Positions 18,984-26,983 of a stretch of DNA of 37,755 bases are shown one piece after another (the first letter of the stretch is position 1; every line of letters starts with the position of its first letter). Source of the stretch: Desulfobacteraceae bacterium. GTDB taxonomy: Bacteria; Desulfobacterota; Desulfobacteria; Desulfobacterales; Desulfosarcinaceae. The DNA lies in assembly GCA_024230435.1 (NCBI GenBank), contig JAAERL010000284.1, positions 1 to 37,755 on the forward strand. The letters are read 5' to 3'. Position numbers and translations under genes: made by a program. The notes beneath the pieces were generated by a model that did no database searches, was not told where the DNA came from, and saw nothing but the letters and a program-made list of their open reading frames with translations.

Positions 18984-21316
18984 GAGGATTTACCCTTGTT
19001 GTTCAAGCTTCGCGTATCAATAACCATCGTTGCTTCTAAATCCTGTGAATTTACCGGCGGCGGTTTCATTTTCTTTTTTGCGTCTTGCCCAGATGCTTTT
19101 TCCGCCGAAGATGAACCGGCGTCATCTGTTTTTTCGGAATCTTGCTCCTGTGCGGCTATGACCGGCGCTTGAATGACTACGGTTTTTTCGAGTTCAACCA
19201 CAGGCGGCAAAACCGGTTTCCGGCCGGATGAAACGTTTTTCTCCACATCGCTTCCAGCACCGGTATCCGGGGCAATCTTGATCACCATGGTTTTTTCCAA
19301 CCCTGCGTCAATCATCTCAGGCTTTTTGGGCACAGCCGTTACCACTGTCTTATCAAGCTGTCCGGGACCGGATAAAATCGTATTCGCTTCAGGGGGCGGC
19401 TCTTTGCCGCTTGAGTCCGTTAAAATAATGGTTTCTTCCACGTCCCCGTCTTCATCCGGCAGGCCGGCTTGGGTAGCCTCGGAATCATGCTTTGGCGGCC
19501 CGCTCAAGGCATCCGGGCCCGGAATCACAGTTTCCTGTTGATCCGGTTCCGGGTATTCCGGCCATTGATCCAGAATATCTTTTAAAATAGATGCGATTTT
19601 GACGTCAGCAGCATCAGCTTTGCTTGCCGGCGCCTCTTGAGAGGCATTGAGGGTAAACATCGTTTGACGGATATCTTCAATAAGCCCGTCTAATTGCTTA
19701 TTAAATGATTGCGCATCCCAATTCTCCTGTACTTTCGAGGCCGACCGCAAAAGTTCATACCCCAATGACAGCGCACGGCGCCATAACTCGTCCCAATGGG
19801 AATCATCCGGCGCAGCTTTTCCCAACCAGGTAAGATGCGCTGAATCAAAGGCATCGCCAATCTGCGCGGAACCAAAGGGCTTGTGCTGCCCGGTCTCATA
19901 CAGGTGATTCAAGGCATCCAAAACGGGCCGGAACGAATTCCGGTCATTGGAGGCCAACACATAAAACCAGGCCTTGGCCCAGAAAAGCCGTGCCTGCGCT
20001 TTTTCCAGATTTGCCTGAAGCTGATTGACCATCGGCTGGCCAACCACATCAACAATGGACAGATTGAAATTCCAGAACAAGGGAAGCCTTGAAGCCGTTT
20101 CAGGTAAATTAATCCACAGTGAATCCAGGGAAAATTGATCAACCGCTGCCGTTGCCAGCCTGGTATGTTTTTCGAAAAGAACACCCATTTCTTGTAAAAA
20201 ACAGAGTTTTAAAAACAGAATTTCTAAAAACAGCCTGCACTCGCTGGTGTCCTGCGCATATAAATAAGGAGAATTTTGCTCTAATATTTTTTTTATACGG
20301 CCAAACCTTTCAGACCGAACCGGCGCCTTATCGGAAATAATCAGCTTTTCCATCTGCTGTATACTTGCACCTCCCAACAAGGCAACAAAATCAGCAGCAC
20401 TCAAAGTGGCGGTCGGCTGATGAATCATATAAAAAGGATAAAAACTCACCGGAACCAGCCGCTGAACCGCCAAATTTTCCTGCCCGTAGCACTGCCCGGA
20501 TTTATCACAATTTACACACGGCAGTTTGTCAGCCAAATCATGGCGCTCCAGCAACCGGCTGAAAGCTTCAATCAGTTCATTACAATTGCGGACATTGGGC
20601 TCGCCCAAAGACGTCTTCGCATAAAAAGAAGGATTGTCCGAATGACATTGACGGCAAAAAAGATAACGCTTCAAGGATTGATGATACCCCGGCAAACCGG
20701 CTGCTTCCAGCAAACCGTCATCCGTGCAAAGGCAAAGCTCATTTGCGCAAACAGGACATAAGATGTGCCCATACCGATTTTTATACCCGCACCTTATCAG
20801 AGGTCGGAATTGGAGCCATTCGCCATCTTCACCTTCACCTTTCTGATCAGGTAAGACAGCCGCAAATCCATCCAGCCTGAAAGTGTTCTCGCTTAAAGCC
20901 TGCCTCCACAACCCATCAATATCCCCATTGTTCAAAGGATTTAATTCGGTTGCAGATACGGGATAATTGTCCGGCTGGACCAATAAAAAAAGATCAACTA
21001 ACCCCTGCCTGCTTCCCGCCGCAACCTGCGCCCGGATGAGCTTGACAAATGGATTGTTTACACCTGCCTGATCAGCCACAGACTGATCAGCCACAGACTG
21101 ATCAGCAATAGATGGAACGGCCTGCAGATCCGATTCGCAGTCTTCATGCAAAAGGTGCAAAAAAAATCCTGTACTGCCACTAACCTTCAAGTAAGGCAAC
21201 AAGGATGGACCCGGCTCCGGAAGGTCCCTTGTTTTCACTTTATCGTCCATATGATGTTTCACGCCGCTAAATTTTAAACCTAAATTAACACAACAAAACG
21301 TAGCAATCAGAGGCAT
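18980..21316 (-). CDS. Unrecognised cysteine-rich protein heading the T6SS operon, with threonine-motif tail
   Basis: I do not recognise a named family. In the 778-residue frame there are zinc-knuckle-like cysteines: CPVC (187-190), CLC (195-197), CRQC (221-224) and CVNC plus C276 (267-276). A helical middle region (about 290-560) follows, then an acidic, Pro/Ser-rich, probably disordered tail (about 600-778). The tail repeats LDKTVV, LEKTMVI, LEKTVVI and LEATMVI (about 654, 673, 709 and 760). Such Thr-x-x-Ile sites resemble phosphothreonine ligands of FHA domains. No signal peptide is clear. The ATG at 21316 has GGAG just upstream but adds an odd N-terminus; ATG 21250 (MDDKVKTRDLPEPG) is the alternative. 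As first gene of the operon it may be a regulator or scaffold. Confidence 0.6.
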   Translation of the reverse strand: MPLIATFCCVNLGLKFSGVKHHMDDKVKTRDLPEPGPSLLPYLKVSGSTGFFLHLLHEDCESDLQAVPSIADQSVADQSVADQAGVNNPFVKLIRAQVAAGSRQGLVDLFLLVQPDNYPVSATELNPLNNGDIDGLWRQALSENTFRLDGFAAVLPDQKGEGEDGEWLQFRPLIRCGYKNRYGHILCPVCANELCLCTDDGLLEAAGLPGYHQSLKRYLFCRQCHSDNPSFYAKTSLGEPNVRNCNELIEAFSRLLERHDLADKLPCVNCDKSGQCYGQENLAVQRLVPVSFYPFYMIHQPTATLSAADFVALLGGASIQQMEKLIISDKAPVRSERFGRIKKILEQNSPYLYAQDTSECRLFLEILFLKLCFLQEMGVLFEKHTRLATAAVDQFSLDSLWINLPETASRLPLFWNFNLSIVDVVGQPMVNQLQANLEKAQARLFWAKAWFYVLASNDRNSFRPVLDALNHLYETGQHKPFGSAQIGDAFDSAHLTWLGKAAPDDSHWDELWRRALSLGYELLRSASKVQENWDAQSFNKQLDGLIEDIRQTMFTLNASQEAPASKADAADVKIASILKDILDQWPEYPEPDQQETVIPGPDALSGPPKHDSEATQAGLPDEDGDVEETIILTDSSGKEPPPEANTILSGPGQLDKTVVTAVPKKPEMIDAGLEKTMVIKIAPDTGAGSDVEKNVSSGRKPVLPPVVELEKTVVIQAPVIAAQEQDSEKTDDAGSSSAEKASGQDAKKKMKPPPVNSQDLEATMVIDTRSLNNKGKSS
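21069..21113. repeat. Three 15-bp tandem repeats inside the first T6SS gene
   Basis: The unit TGATCAGCCACAGAC occurs twice perfectly and once with changes (TGATCAGCAATAGAT), in frame, giving IADQSVADQSVADQ in the protein (about 70-83). The unit length is a multiple of three, so gain or loss of units changes protein length without a frameshift. Confidence 0.85.
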
Positions 21317-21719
21317 TGACTCCGTTCATATTCTGATCATCGCAAAACTGAAAGATACCCGCACCCGCGTATTTGTCTGGATGGACAAGCCCTAAGCAAC
21401 ATATCTTACCAGAAAGATCCAAGTGCCTGAGGGCCAATTGCCCCGTCAAAAACAAAACATAATCTTAAAAAACTATATGGAAAAGAAATATCCCTTACCG
21501 CAGCAAACCCGCCCCCCAAGGGATCAAAATTTGAAAAGATGGAAATTATAATAAATCCAAGCAATAGTCAAGCGCTTGATCTAAAATCAAATACGCCTTT
21601 TTTTATTCATCGGCTCGTGATGGTTTTTGCGCCGCTTATACTCAGACAAAAAAAGGTTCTATAAGACAGGAATAAACATCACATGGATGTTGAAAATCTT
21701 TTATTGTATTGAAATGATT
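21317..21719. other. Leader region upstream of the T6SS operon
   Basis: No gene is seen in these 400 bases. The region holds a candidate sigma-70-type promoter (listed separately) and an AT-rich leader of about 220 bases ahead of the first T6SS gene. No -24/-12 element facing the T6SS genes was found. Confidence 0.4.
21545..21571 (-). promoter_or_regulatory. Candidate -35/-10 promoter for the T6SS operon
   Basis: On the minus strand TTGACT (21571-21566) is followed by a 15-base spacer and a perfect TATAAT (21550-21545). The spacer is two bases shorter than ideal. It is well placed about 220 bases upstream of the first T6SS start. Evidence is by sequence only. Confidence 0.4.
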
Positions 21720-21857
21720 TTAGCGAACTTCGTTGCAAAAGACCTTGCCAGTACCTTTTTCGCAGATAAACGGATTGCCTTAAGGGCTTTGGGGCAATTC
21801 AGATATTACGCCGCTTTCAACCAGCTCCTAAAGGGATATTGGCAGCCGGTTTTCTCG
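21720..21857 (-). pseudogene. Decayed 3' end of a third PilG-like TPR gene
   Basis: Read on the minus strand in one frame, this stretch gives ENRLPISL, stop, ELVESGVISELPQSP, stop, then GNPFICEKGTGKVFCNEVR and a terminal TAA. This aligns block by block with the C-terminus of the gene at 29345-30184 (NRLPESLEELVENGILPEMP and FIYEKDSGKVFFDKVR). Two in-frame stops and many substitutions show that it is dead. Upstream the match breaks off after about 45 codons, with a possible short trace (GGCCATAT) near 21860. It is closer to the 29-kb copy than to the 24-kb copy. Confidence 0.8.
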
Positions 21858-21874
21858 TGGCCATATTCCGACAT

Positions 21875-21904
21875 AAAAAAAGCTTAATCATAGAAAGATT
21901 AAGC
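21875..21904 (-). terminator. Rho-independent terminator
   Basis: On the minus strand an 8-bp stem GCTTAATC / GATTAAGC with a 7-base loop is followed by seven Ts. It would stop transcripts arriving from the secreted-protein gene at 22178-23398, before the T6SS promoter region. Confidence 0.75.
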
Positions 21905-22020
21905 ATCCCGTTGTTTGTTTCCGGTGGCGGAAAACAGTTAAATTTAGCCTCAAGACTTTTTTTTCTTAAAATTGGAATTAAGTTCCCCCCTGCGGAAGAA
22001 TAGACGTTGTCCTTCTAAGA

Positions 22021-22061
22021 TGAGTGTATCAAGCCCCTGCAACAGGAGCTTGATACACTCA
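22021..22061. terminator. Long perfect hairpin downstream of the secreted-protein gene
   Basis: A 14-bp perfect stem (TGAGTGTATCAAGC and its complement) is extended inside by CCTG/CAGG around a CAA loop, with one mismatch between. On the plus strand a T-rich stretch follows; on the minus strand there is no T-run. It lies 117 bases past the end of the gene at 22178. It could work as a terminator or as a 3'-end stabiliser. Confidence 0.6.
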
Positions 22062-22177
22062 TTTATAGTTTTTTATTATTATTTTGAATCTGTTTGCATC
22101 ATTTGATAGTCAACGCCATTGTAGATTTTGTTGTTTTTTTTGCGCATTGACGAATCAGCCTCGACACACGGCTCGAA

Positions 22178-23398
22178 CTATTGTACAGGAATATAAATGT
22201 TGTCGATCCAAGCGCTGTCCTGACCTGCGAATCTGGCACTGTCTTTGGAATAGACCCACTCAAACAGGTGTTCTCCGGCCAATACGTTGTATTTAACAAA
22301 CGTGTAAGGCTCGAAGCCGGACCAACTGTCTTGTATAAAGCCATCGATATAGAAAGACAATGTATCCCCAGTCCAATATGGTTCGTACTCTGCTTGCGAA
22401 TTTACCTTATAGTAAAATCCGATAACACCTTCTCCACAAATTACAGTCGTTTTAAGCGTTGCGCTTTTATCGTCACCGATTTCAGGCGATTTAGCAGCGT
22501 ATGTACCGTCATAAGGCGCATACGTGTCCAGTTCCCAGTCGCCGTCTCCGGTTGTAGTCCAGGTAAAATTACCACCGTTCAAACCGCTTTCGAAGCCTTC
22601 GATGCTTGTGGCGTTTTGACTAGCAAATTCATACAAATTGATAATTCCGTCACCGTCCGAATCGTCTGCCGCATCGTCCGTCAAAGGATCAAGGCTGTTG
22701 TCAATTTCCCATTTATCGTCCATTCCGTCACTGTCCGTATCACTTTTTTCTGGATTAGAAAGAACCTTTCCCTCTTCAAGATCGGATAACCCGTCACCGT
22801 CACTGTCTTGGCTCATATCGTGGTCAAGGGCTCCAAAATAGTCCAACTCCCAGGCGTCGGCAACGCCATCGCCGTCACTATCGGCCGGTCCTGGAAACGA
22901 GATAGTGTCGATCCAGGCCGCGTCACTGCCTGTGTATCTGGAATCGTCTTTAGTATAGACCCACTCAAATTTGCGTTCTCCGGCCAGCACTTCGTATTCG
23001 GCAAACGCATACTGCACATAGCCGGACCAGCTGTCTTGTAAAATGCCATCGATATAGAAAGACAATGTATCCCCAGTCCAATGTGGTTCGTACTCTGCTT
23101 GCGAATTTACCTTATAGTAAAATCCGATAACACCTTCTCCACAAACTACAGTCGTTTCCAGCGTTGCGCTTTTATCGTCACCGATTTCAGGCGATTTAGC
23201 AGCGTAGATACCGTCATAAGGCTGACTCGTGTCCAGTTCCCAATCTTCGTCTCCGGTTGTAATCCAATAATAAGCATCGCTGAAACCGTTTTCGAAGTCT
23301 TCGATATACTGACTAGCCTGAACAGAAATACCTGACAGTAAAATAATAGACATCATTGCGATTGCAAGTGCAAAGCGGCAAAGAGTTCTTTTTCTCAT
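22178..23398 (-). CDS. Secreted protein with two lectin-like domains around calcium-binding repeats
   Basis: The 406-residue precursor has a Sec signal peptide (about 1-29, ending VQASQ). Two copies of a domain of about 135 residues (about 31-168 and 265-404) share SPEIGDDKSATL, GEGVIGFYYKVNSQAEYEP, WTGDTLSFYIDG and AWID. They look like beta-sandwich, MAM- or concanavalin-like carbohydrate- or protein-binding modules. Between them lie thrombospondin type 3-like calcium sites (DSDGDGVADAWE, DSDGDGLSDLEE, DTDSDGMDDKWE, DSDGDGIINLYE). No membrane anchor or sorting tail is present. GGAGGTT precedes the ATG at 23398. The role is unknown; adhesion or surface binding is a guess from the domains. Confidence 0.8.
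   Translation of the reverse strand: MRKRTLCRFALAIAMMSIILLSGISVQASQYIEDFENGFSDAYYWITTGDEDWELDTSQPYDGIYAAKSPEIGDDKSATLETTVVCGEGVIGFYYKVNSQAEYEPHWTGDTLSFYIDGILQDSWSGYVQYAFAEYEVLAGERKFEWVYTKDDSRYTGSDAAWIDTISFPGPADSDGDGVADAWELDYFGALDHDMSQDSDGDGLSDLEEGKVLSNPEKSDTDSDGMDDKWEIDNSLDPLTDDAADDSDGDGIINLYEFASQNATSIEGFESGLNGGNFTWTTTGDGDWELDTYAPYDGTYAAKSPEIGDDKSATLKTTVICGEGVIGFYYKVNSQAEYEPYWTGDTLSFYIDGFIQDSWSGFEPYTFVKYNVLAGEHLFEWVYSKDSARFAGQDSAWIDNIYIPVQ
22316..22500. repeat. Direct repeat, copy 1 (inside the secreted-protein gene)
   Basis: This stretch matches 23021-23205 almost base for base at an offset of 705 bp, with only scattered changes. Flanking parts of the same domain differ much more. This points to a recent duplication or to gene conversion within the gene. 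Confidence 0.9.
23021..23205. repeat. Direct repeat, copy 2 (inside the secreted-protein gene)
   Basis: This is the partner of 22316-22500. It encodes the same core of the N-terminal domain (SPEIGDDKSATL to SFYIDG). Confidence 0.9.
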
Positions 23399-23810
23399 GC
23401 ATAACCTCCATCATCATAATTTAAAAGTAGTTTTTTCATACGCGAACGATTCGCAACCATAGGACCAAAATAACGAGCATGCCGATTGGAAAAAGAATAA
23501 AAGCCGAACCGGTTACATTAACTTACAACGCATAGGAAATGCGTTGCGGAAGGAAATAAATATTATTGTTTTTATGAGTAAATACTGAAATACAATTTTG
23601 ACAAATTGTTGAGTTGCTATTCTATAATTTAATTTTCACTCCGTTTTTAAATCTTTATATAACACTATAAATCAGAGAACATGCAAATTTTCAACACGTA
23701 TGTATGCCTAATAATCTCTGCAAAACACAGCAATAATCGAAGAAAATTCTTTGAATAATCGAATAACGGACTATTATTTAAAACTGCCGCTATGTCAATA
23801 AAAAAACAAT
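23399..23810. other. AT-rich intergenic region
   Basis: No gene is seen. It contains an 8-bp hairpin CAACGCAT / ATGCGTTG at 23526-23546, and on the plus strand TTGACA (23598-23603) and TATAAT (23623-23628) separated by 19 bases. That plus-strand pair would point towards the 3' end of the cassette-1 genes. The promoter for the secreted protein should lie here on the minus strand, but I cannot single out one site. Confidence 0.4.
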
Positions 23811-24653
23811 TTAACGTTTTGGTTCAAAATTAATTGCTCCGGTTTTAGATTCATAGTAGAACTTGTCAAACATAGTATTTTCCGGAATTTGTTCAATAAA
23901 CCCTTTTTCTACAAGGTCTTCAAGGGATTCGGGCAAATGCTTCATTTTTTCATTGTAAGCATCACGCGCCCGTTCCAACTGATAGACCCCCAGGTGGGCT
24001 TTTAGACGAGTTGTCAGCATCCCTTTCGTTGCATTATCCTCGGCACGTTCAATCATCATTTTTAGAAAAGCGATAGCTGTTAATGTGCCTCCACTGCGTT
24101 GCATCAGCCGGGCCGCAAGACTTGCCACAATTACTGGCGCATTGGGCAATTTAGAGGCCTCAGTTAAATAGTAAGCTCCCATCTTATTATCTTTAAGGTA
24201 ATAAAAGTAATCAAATCCCAGGTAAAATTTTGGCTCCCAGTCCCAATGCCGGTGATCCGCATGAATTGTTAAAATATCGATAGCCTTCTTGTGCATGCCA
24301 TTGCGCCAAGACATCATTCCTTGTGTGTAATAGGATGTATGAAAGAAATAAGGATCTAATTCAATGGACTGCTTGAAAAGCATGTTCAGCGCCTCCCAAT
24401 CCTCTTCTGAGACTTCCTTGGAACCACCCTGAAAAATGGCGGCCTTCAGGTTGAGATAATCGGCCATCAGCCCCTTGAATTCGCCACTGGTGATTTTCAG
24501 CAGAGTCGGATCGACCATCAATGCCTCGGCGCGGATATTCTTAAAAGAAAGATTTTTTCGGTACCCATGCACCTTGGCGTTTGTTATCAAAAATCCGGCA
24601 AACAGCAAAAGACCATACGCCATTCGAACAACTATTGAAGAAGTTAACTTCAT
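23811..24653 (-). CDS. Membrane-anchored TPR-like protein, PilG-like (cassette 1)
   Basis: The 280-residue protein has an N-terminal membrane segment (about 9-27), then helical TPR-like repeats (FKQSIELDPYFFHTSYYTQG, DYFYYLKDNKMGAYYLTEA). The short C-terminus (LPESLEDLVEKGFIEQIPEN, then YYESKTGAINF) resembles the calcium-loop ends of pseudopilins. It is paralogous to 29345-30184. It overlaps the permease stop (ATGA). By context, it may be the partner of the ABC transporter, like PilG in the Myxococcus xanthus pilGHI set, where all three are needed for pili. The PilG label is context-based; I cannot confirm it by alignment. Confidence 0.6.
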   Translation of the reverse strand: MKLTSSIVVRMAYGLLLFAGFLITNAKVHGYRKNLSFKNIRAEALMVDPTLLKITSGEFKGLMADYLNLKAAIFQGGSKEVSEEDWEALNMLFKQSIELDPYFFHTSYYTQGMMSWRNGMHKKAIDILTIHADHRHWDWEPKFYLGFDYFYYLKDNKMGAYYLTEASKLPNAPVIVASLAARLMQRSGGTLTAIAFLKMMIERAEDNATKGMLTTRLKAHLGVYQLERARDAYNEKMKHLPESLEDLVEKGFIEQIPENTMFDKFYYESKTGAINFEPKR

Positions 24654-25468
24654 CGCAACTCTTTACGGTTGAAAATAATAATTGTCAAATAAAGCAGAAC
24701 CGCAATATAGACCAAACCATAGACGCCAGTCCAGGCAAGATGATGCCAGGAAAGATCAAGGCCGTAACCCAGATAAACCTTAAGATCAAAAGCGCTTAGA
24801 TTGGGCAAAATCCAGGTCAAAAATTTCATCACGCCAAGGTAGGTTGCACTGGCCTGAAAGAATTCACCTGCTTGCAAAACGTTAACAATAGTTTCCAGGC
24901 TGTTTCCAATAATGTAAATGCTGATGGTGAACAGCATGGAAAGATACTCATTCGTAGTCAAAACAGTGAAAAGAAAAGCTGAGGCCATCAAAATTAAAAA
25001 GGATAGATAGCGGTAAAGAAAAGTTAGAAACAGAAAGCCCCAGGAAAAATTTCGAGGCGCAGATATCTCCGGTATAAATTTAATTCCTAAGGCAGTAGCT
25101 AAAACCCCCATGCCGCCGATGATAACTATTGCAAATAATACGGTTAACCCCACCCCGCAAAATTTTCCTATAACGTAAGTTGGCCGGTCGATAGGCCGTG
25201 AGAGGATCATACATACGCTGCGTTGGTGAATATCTCTAACCATAAGAGCAATACCCAGAAAAATAACAATAGCCAAACCGGCAAGCGTGATGGATGCAAA
25301 GGACAAATCCACCGCGACCTTGCCGGTATCAAAGGCAAATAGCGGAATAATTATCAGATATACCGCACATAAGAGGGCCGCGATAAATAAAATGCCCTGC
25401 ATGGCGCGGTTGCGAATTCCTTCACGAATTGTAATGGCGGTAATAGGCCAAATTTTATTTAATTGCAT
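24650..25468 (-). CDS. ABC-2 type permease, PilI-like (cassette 1)
   Basis: The 272-residue membrane protein has about six hydrophobic helices. The N-terminus ITIREGIRNRAMQGILF is the amphipathic entry of ABC-2 permeases of the NosY/PilI type, and IIPLFAFDTGKVAVDLSF is shared exactly or nearly with the paralogue at 30184-30996. Together with the ATPase upstream (14-bp overlap) it would form an exporter or a mechanical ABC complex in the inner membrane. The substrate is unknown. Homology with cassette 2 is obvious along the whole length. Confidence 0.8.
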   Translation of the reverse strand: MQLNKIWPITAITIREGIRNRAMQGILFIAALLCAVYLIIIPLFAFDTGKVAVDLSFASITLAGLAIVIFLGIALMVRDIHQRSVCMILSRPIDRPTYVIGKFCGVGLTVLFAIVIIGGMGVLATALGIKFIPEISAPRNFSWGFLFLTFLYRYLSFLILMASAFLFTVLTTNEYLSMLFTISIYIIGNSLETIVNVLQAGEFFQASATYLGVMKFLTWILPNLSAFDLKVYLGYGLDLSWHHLAWTGVYGLVYIAVLLYLTIIIFNRKELR

Positions 25469-26207
25469 GGTGTTCTTTTGTAGCTTGGATAATGTTTACA
25501 AATTTGTTTTCCAGCTCCCCACTCGTATCTGAAAAGTCCTTTGTTTCACCACAAAAGAGAATGCGGCCTTGATGAATGACTGCGATCCGGTCACACAGCG
25601 TTTCAACGTCATTGAGAATATGGGAGCTGAAAAAGATTGTTTTACCTCTGGCTTTCAGATCGATAATAATTCTTTTAAGCTGATTGCGCCCCAAAGGATC
25701 TAAACCACTCATCGGCTCGTCGAGAATTAGAATTTTTGGATCATGGATCAATGCTAAGGCCAACCCTATTCGCTGCTTCATACCTTTGGAATAGGTCTTG
25801 ATGTGGTGTTTTTTGACGTGAAGAATCGAAAGCATATCAAGCAACGGATCGATGGCCTTTTTTGCCGTCCTGACATCCATCGATGAGGCCTTAGCCGCAA
25901 AGACCAGCAGTTCCTCCGCGGTCAGGTTTTCGTAAAATCGCGGCCCTTCCGGAAGGTATCCGACAAAACGCCGGGATTGGGATTGATCAGGCGTCAAACC
26001 ATTTACTTTAACAGTGCCTGCATCCGGCTGTGTAAATCCCATTACCAGATTGATTGCAGTGCTCTTTCCAGCACCGTTGGGCCCAATAAATCCGAATATT
26101 TCATGAGGCTGGACATCTAATGAAATCCCATGCAGTATTTTACGCTTGCGCCGCATTCCATCCGAATAACTTTTAGTAAGATTGTCAATAGAAACTGGTA
26201 AATTCAT
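25455..26207 (-). CDS. ABC transporter ATPase, PilH-like (cassette 1)
   Basis: This is a cytoplasmic ATPase subunit with Walker A GPNGAGKST (42-50), signature motif YSKGMKQRIGLALAL, Walker B ILILDEPMSGLDP and an H-loop in FFSSHILND. I use the ATG at 26207 (250 residues), since MNLPVSIDNLTKSY aligns with MINPIFLEKVEKSF of the paralogue; an ATG at 26231 would add eight residues. Ribosome sites are weak for both. A hairpin lies between this gene and the pilin gene upstream. Confidence 0.85.
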   Translation of the reverse strand: MNLPVSIDNLTKSYSDGMRRKRKILHGISLDVQPHEIFGFIGPNGAGKSTAINLVMGFTQPDAGTVKVNGLTPDQSQSRRFVGYLPEGPRFYENLTAEELLVFAAKASSMDVRTAKKAIDPLLDMLSILHVKKHHIKTYSKGMKQRIGLALALIHDPKILILDEPMSGLDPLGRNQLKRIIIDLKARGKTIFFSSHILNDVETLCDRIAVIHQGRILFCGETKDFSDTSGELENKFVNIIQATKEHHAIK

Positions 26208-26250
26208 AAAAAGCAAAGTGGCAAAAATCATCTAATGAGCAAATTGAGAA

Positions 26251-26277
26251 ATTGGCGCTACAAATTGTAACGCCAAT
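26251..26277 (-). terminator. Hairpin between pilin 1 and the ABC genes
   Basis: ATTGGCG pairs with CGCCAAT, and TACAA with TTGTA, giving a 12-bp stem with one mismatch and a single-base loop. A weak T-rich stretch follows on the minus strand. It probably attenuates read-through from the pilin into the ABC genes or protects the pilin mRNA end. Confidence 0.55.
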
Positions 26278-26311
26278 ATATGATATTAACCCTTCTAATA
26301 CTACTATGCAA

Positions 26312-26983
26312 TTACTTTACAGCGGTCCAAAGCCCCCCGTTTATACTTGAATCACCGCCCCCATCAAGACCTAGATTTTCAACACTACCGGCTGTAGCAT
26401 CACTTGGTATCGACATTTTAGCTCCAAAAACAGCTGGTGCTGGAAGTGAAGCCCAAGTATCATCCTGTACATACAAAATAGTACTTTCGGAATCACTGTC
26501 AATCTGGAAAGCTCGGTTTCCACCACGGCAAAATGCAGTTGAGGTGTATGCTGCATTAGCTGTGTCCGTATCTGTCTTTGTGTAAACACCATTTGGCACA
26601 GCGCACCCAACTGCGCCATTGGTTACAGATCCAGACCCACGAATACCAGCGCCATTCTGAGTTGTAGAAGCTGCTACTTGGGCGCCAAGAGTATCAGCAT
26701 CGATTTCTCCTCCTTCCCCTGTGCTACCGGCAGTTGCGGCACTAACAGTATTATTCCCTGAAAAGCTAATACCATATCCAGCAATATCTTGATACAATGC
26801 GGCCTCGACACTTTTAAAAACACCCACAGTGGATTCGGCTTTCGTATTTATGCTGCGCATACGATATGTCATGAATTGGGGAACAGCAATAGCTGCCAGG
26901 ATTCCAATAATCGCGACAGCGATCATCAATTCGATTAGTGTAAAGCCTTTTTGATTGTTTTTCATTTTTATTTTTTGCAACAT
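26312..26983 (-). CDS. Type IV pilin (cassette 1)
   Basis: The 223-residue prepilin has a 13-residue leader ending in KG, then FTLIELMIAVAIIGILAAI with Glu at mature position 5, as needed for PilD cleavage and pilus assembly. It is longer than most major pilins (about 150). The C-terminal half has two cysteines (in GAVGCAVPN and AFCRGG) that may form a disulfide, and the motif AFQIDSDSESTILYVQDDTW. AAAGGAGGGG precedes the ATG at 26983. A sigma-54 promoter lies upstream. It is paralogous to 31916-32560: the N-termini are near-identical while the globular parts diverge strongly. Confidence 0.9.
   Translation of the reverse strand: MLQKIKMKNNQKGFTLIELMIAVAIIGILAAIAVPQFMTYRMRSINTKAESTVGVFKSVEAALYQDIAGYGISFSGNNTVSAATAGSTGEGGEIDADTLGAQVAASTTQNGAGIRGSGSVTNGAVGCAVPNGVYTKTDTDTANAAYTSTAFCRGGNRAFQIDSDSESTILYVQDDTWASLPAPAVFGAKMSIPSDATAGSVENLGLDGGGDSSINGGLWTAVK

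Noticed and set aside
21069-21113. Possible CRISPR-like repeats
   Set aside because: The three 15-bp units are directly adjacent, with no spacers, and lie in frame within a coding sequence.
22181-22789. A 202-codon plus-strand frame
   Set aside because: It is the reverse of the secreted-protein gene, whose signal peptide, domains and ribosome site are clear.
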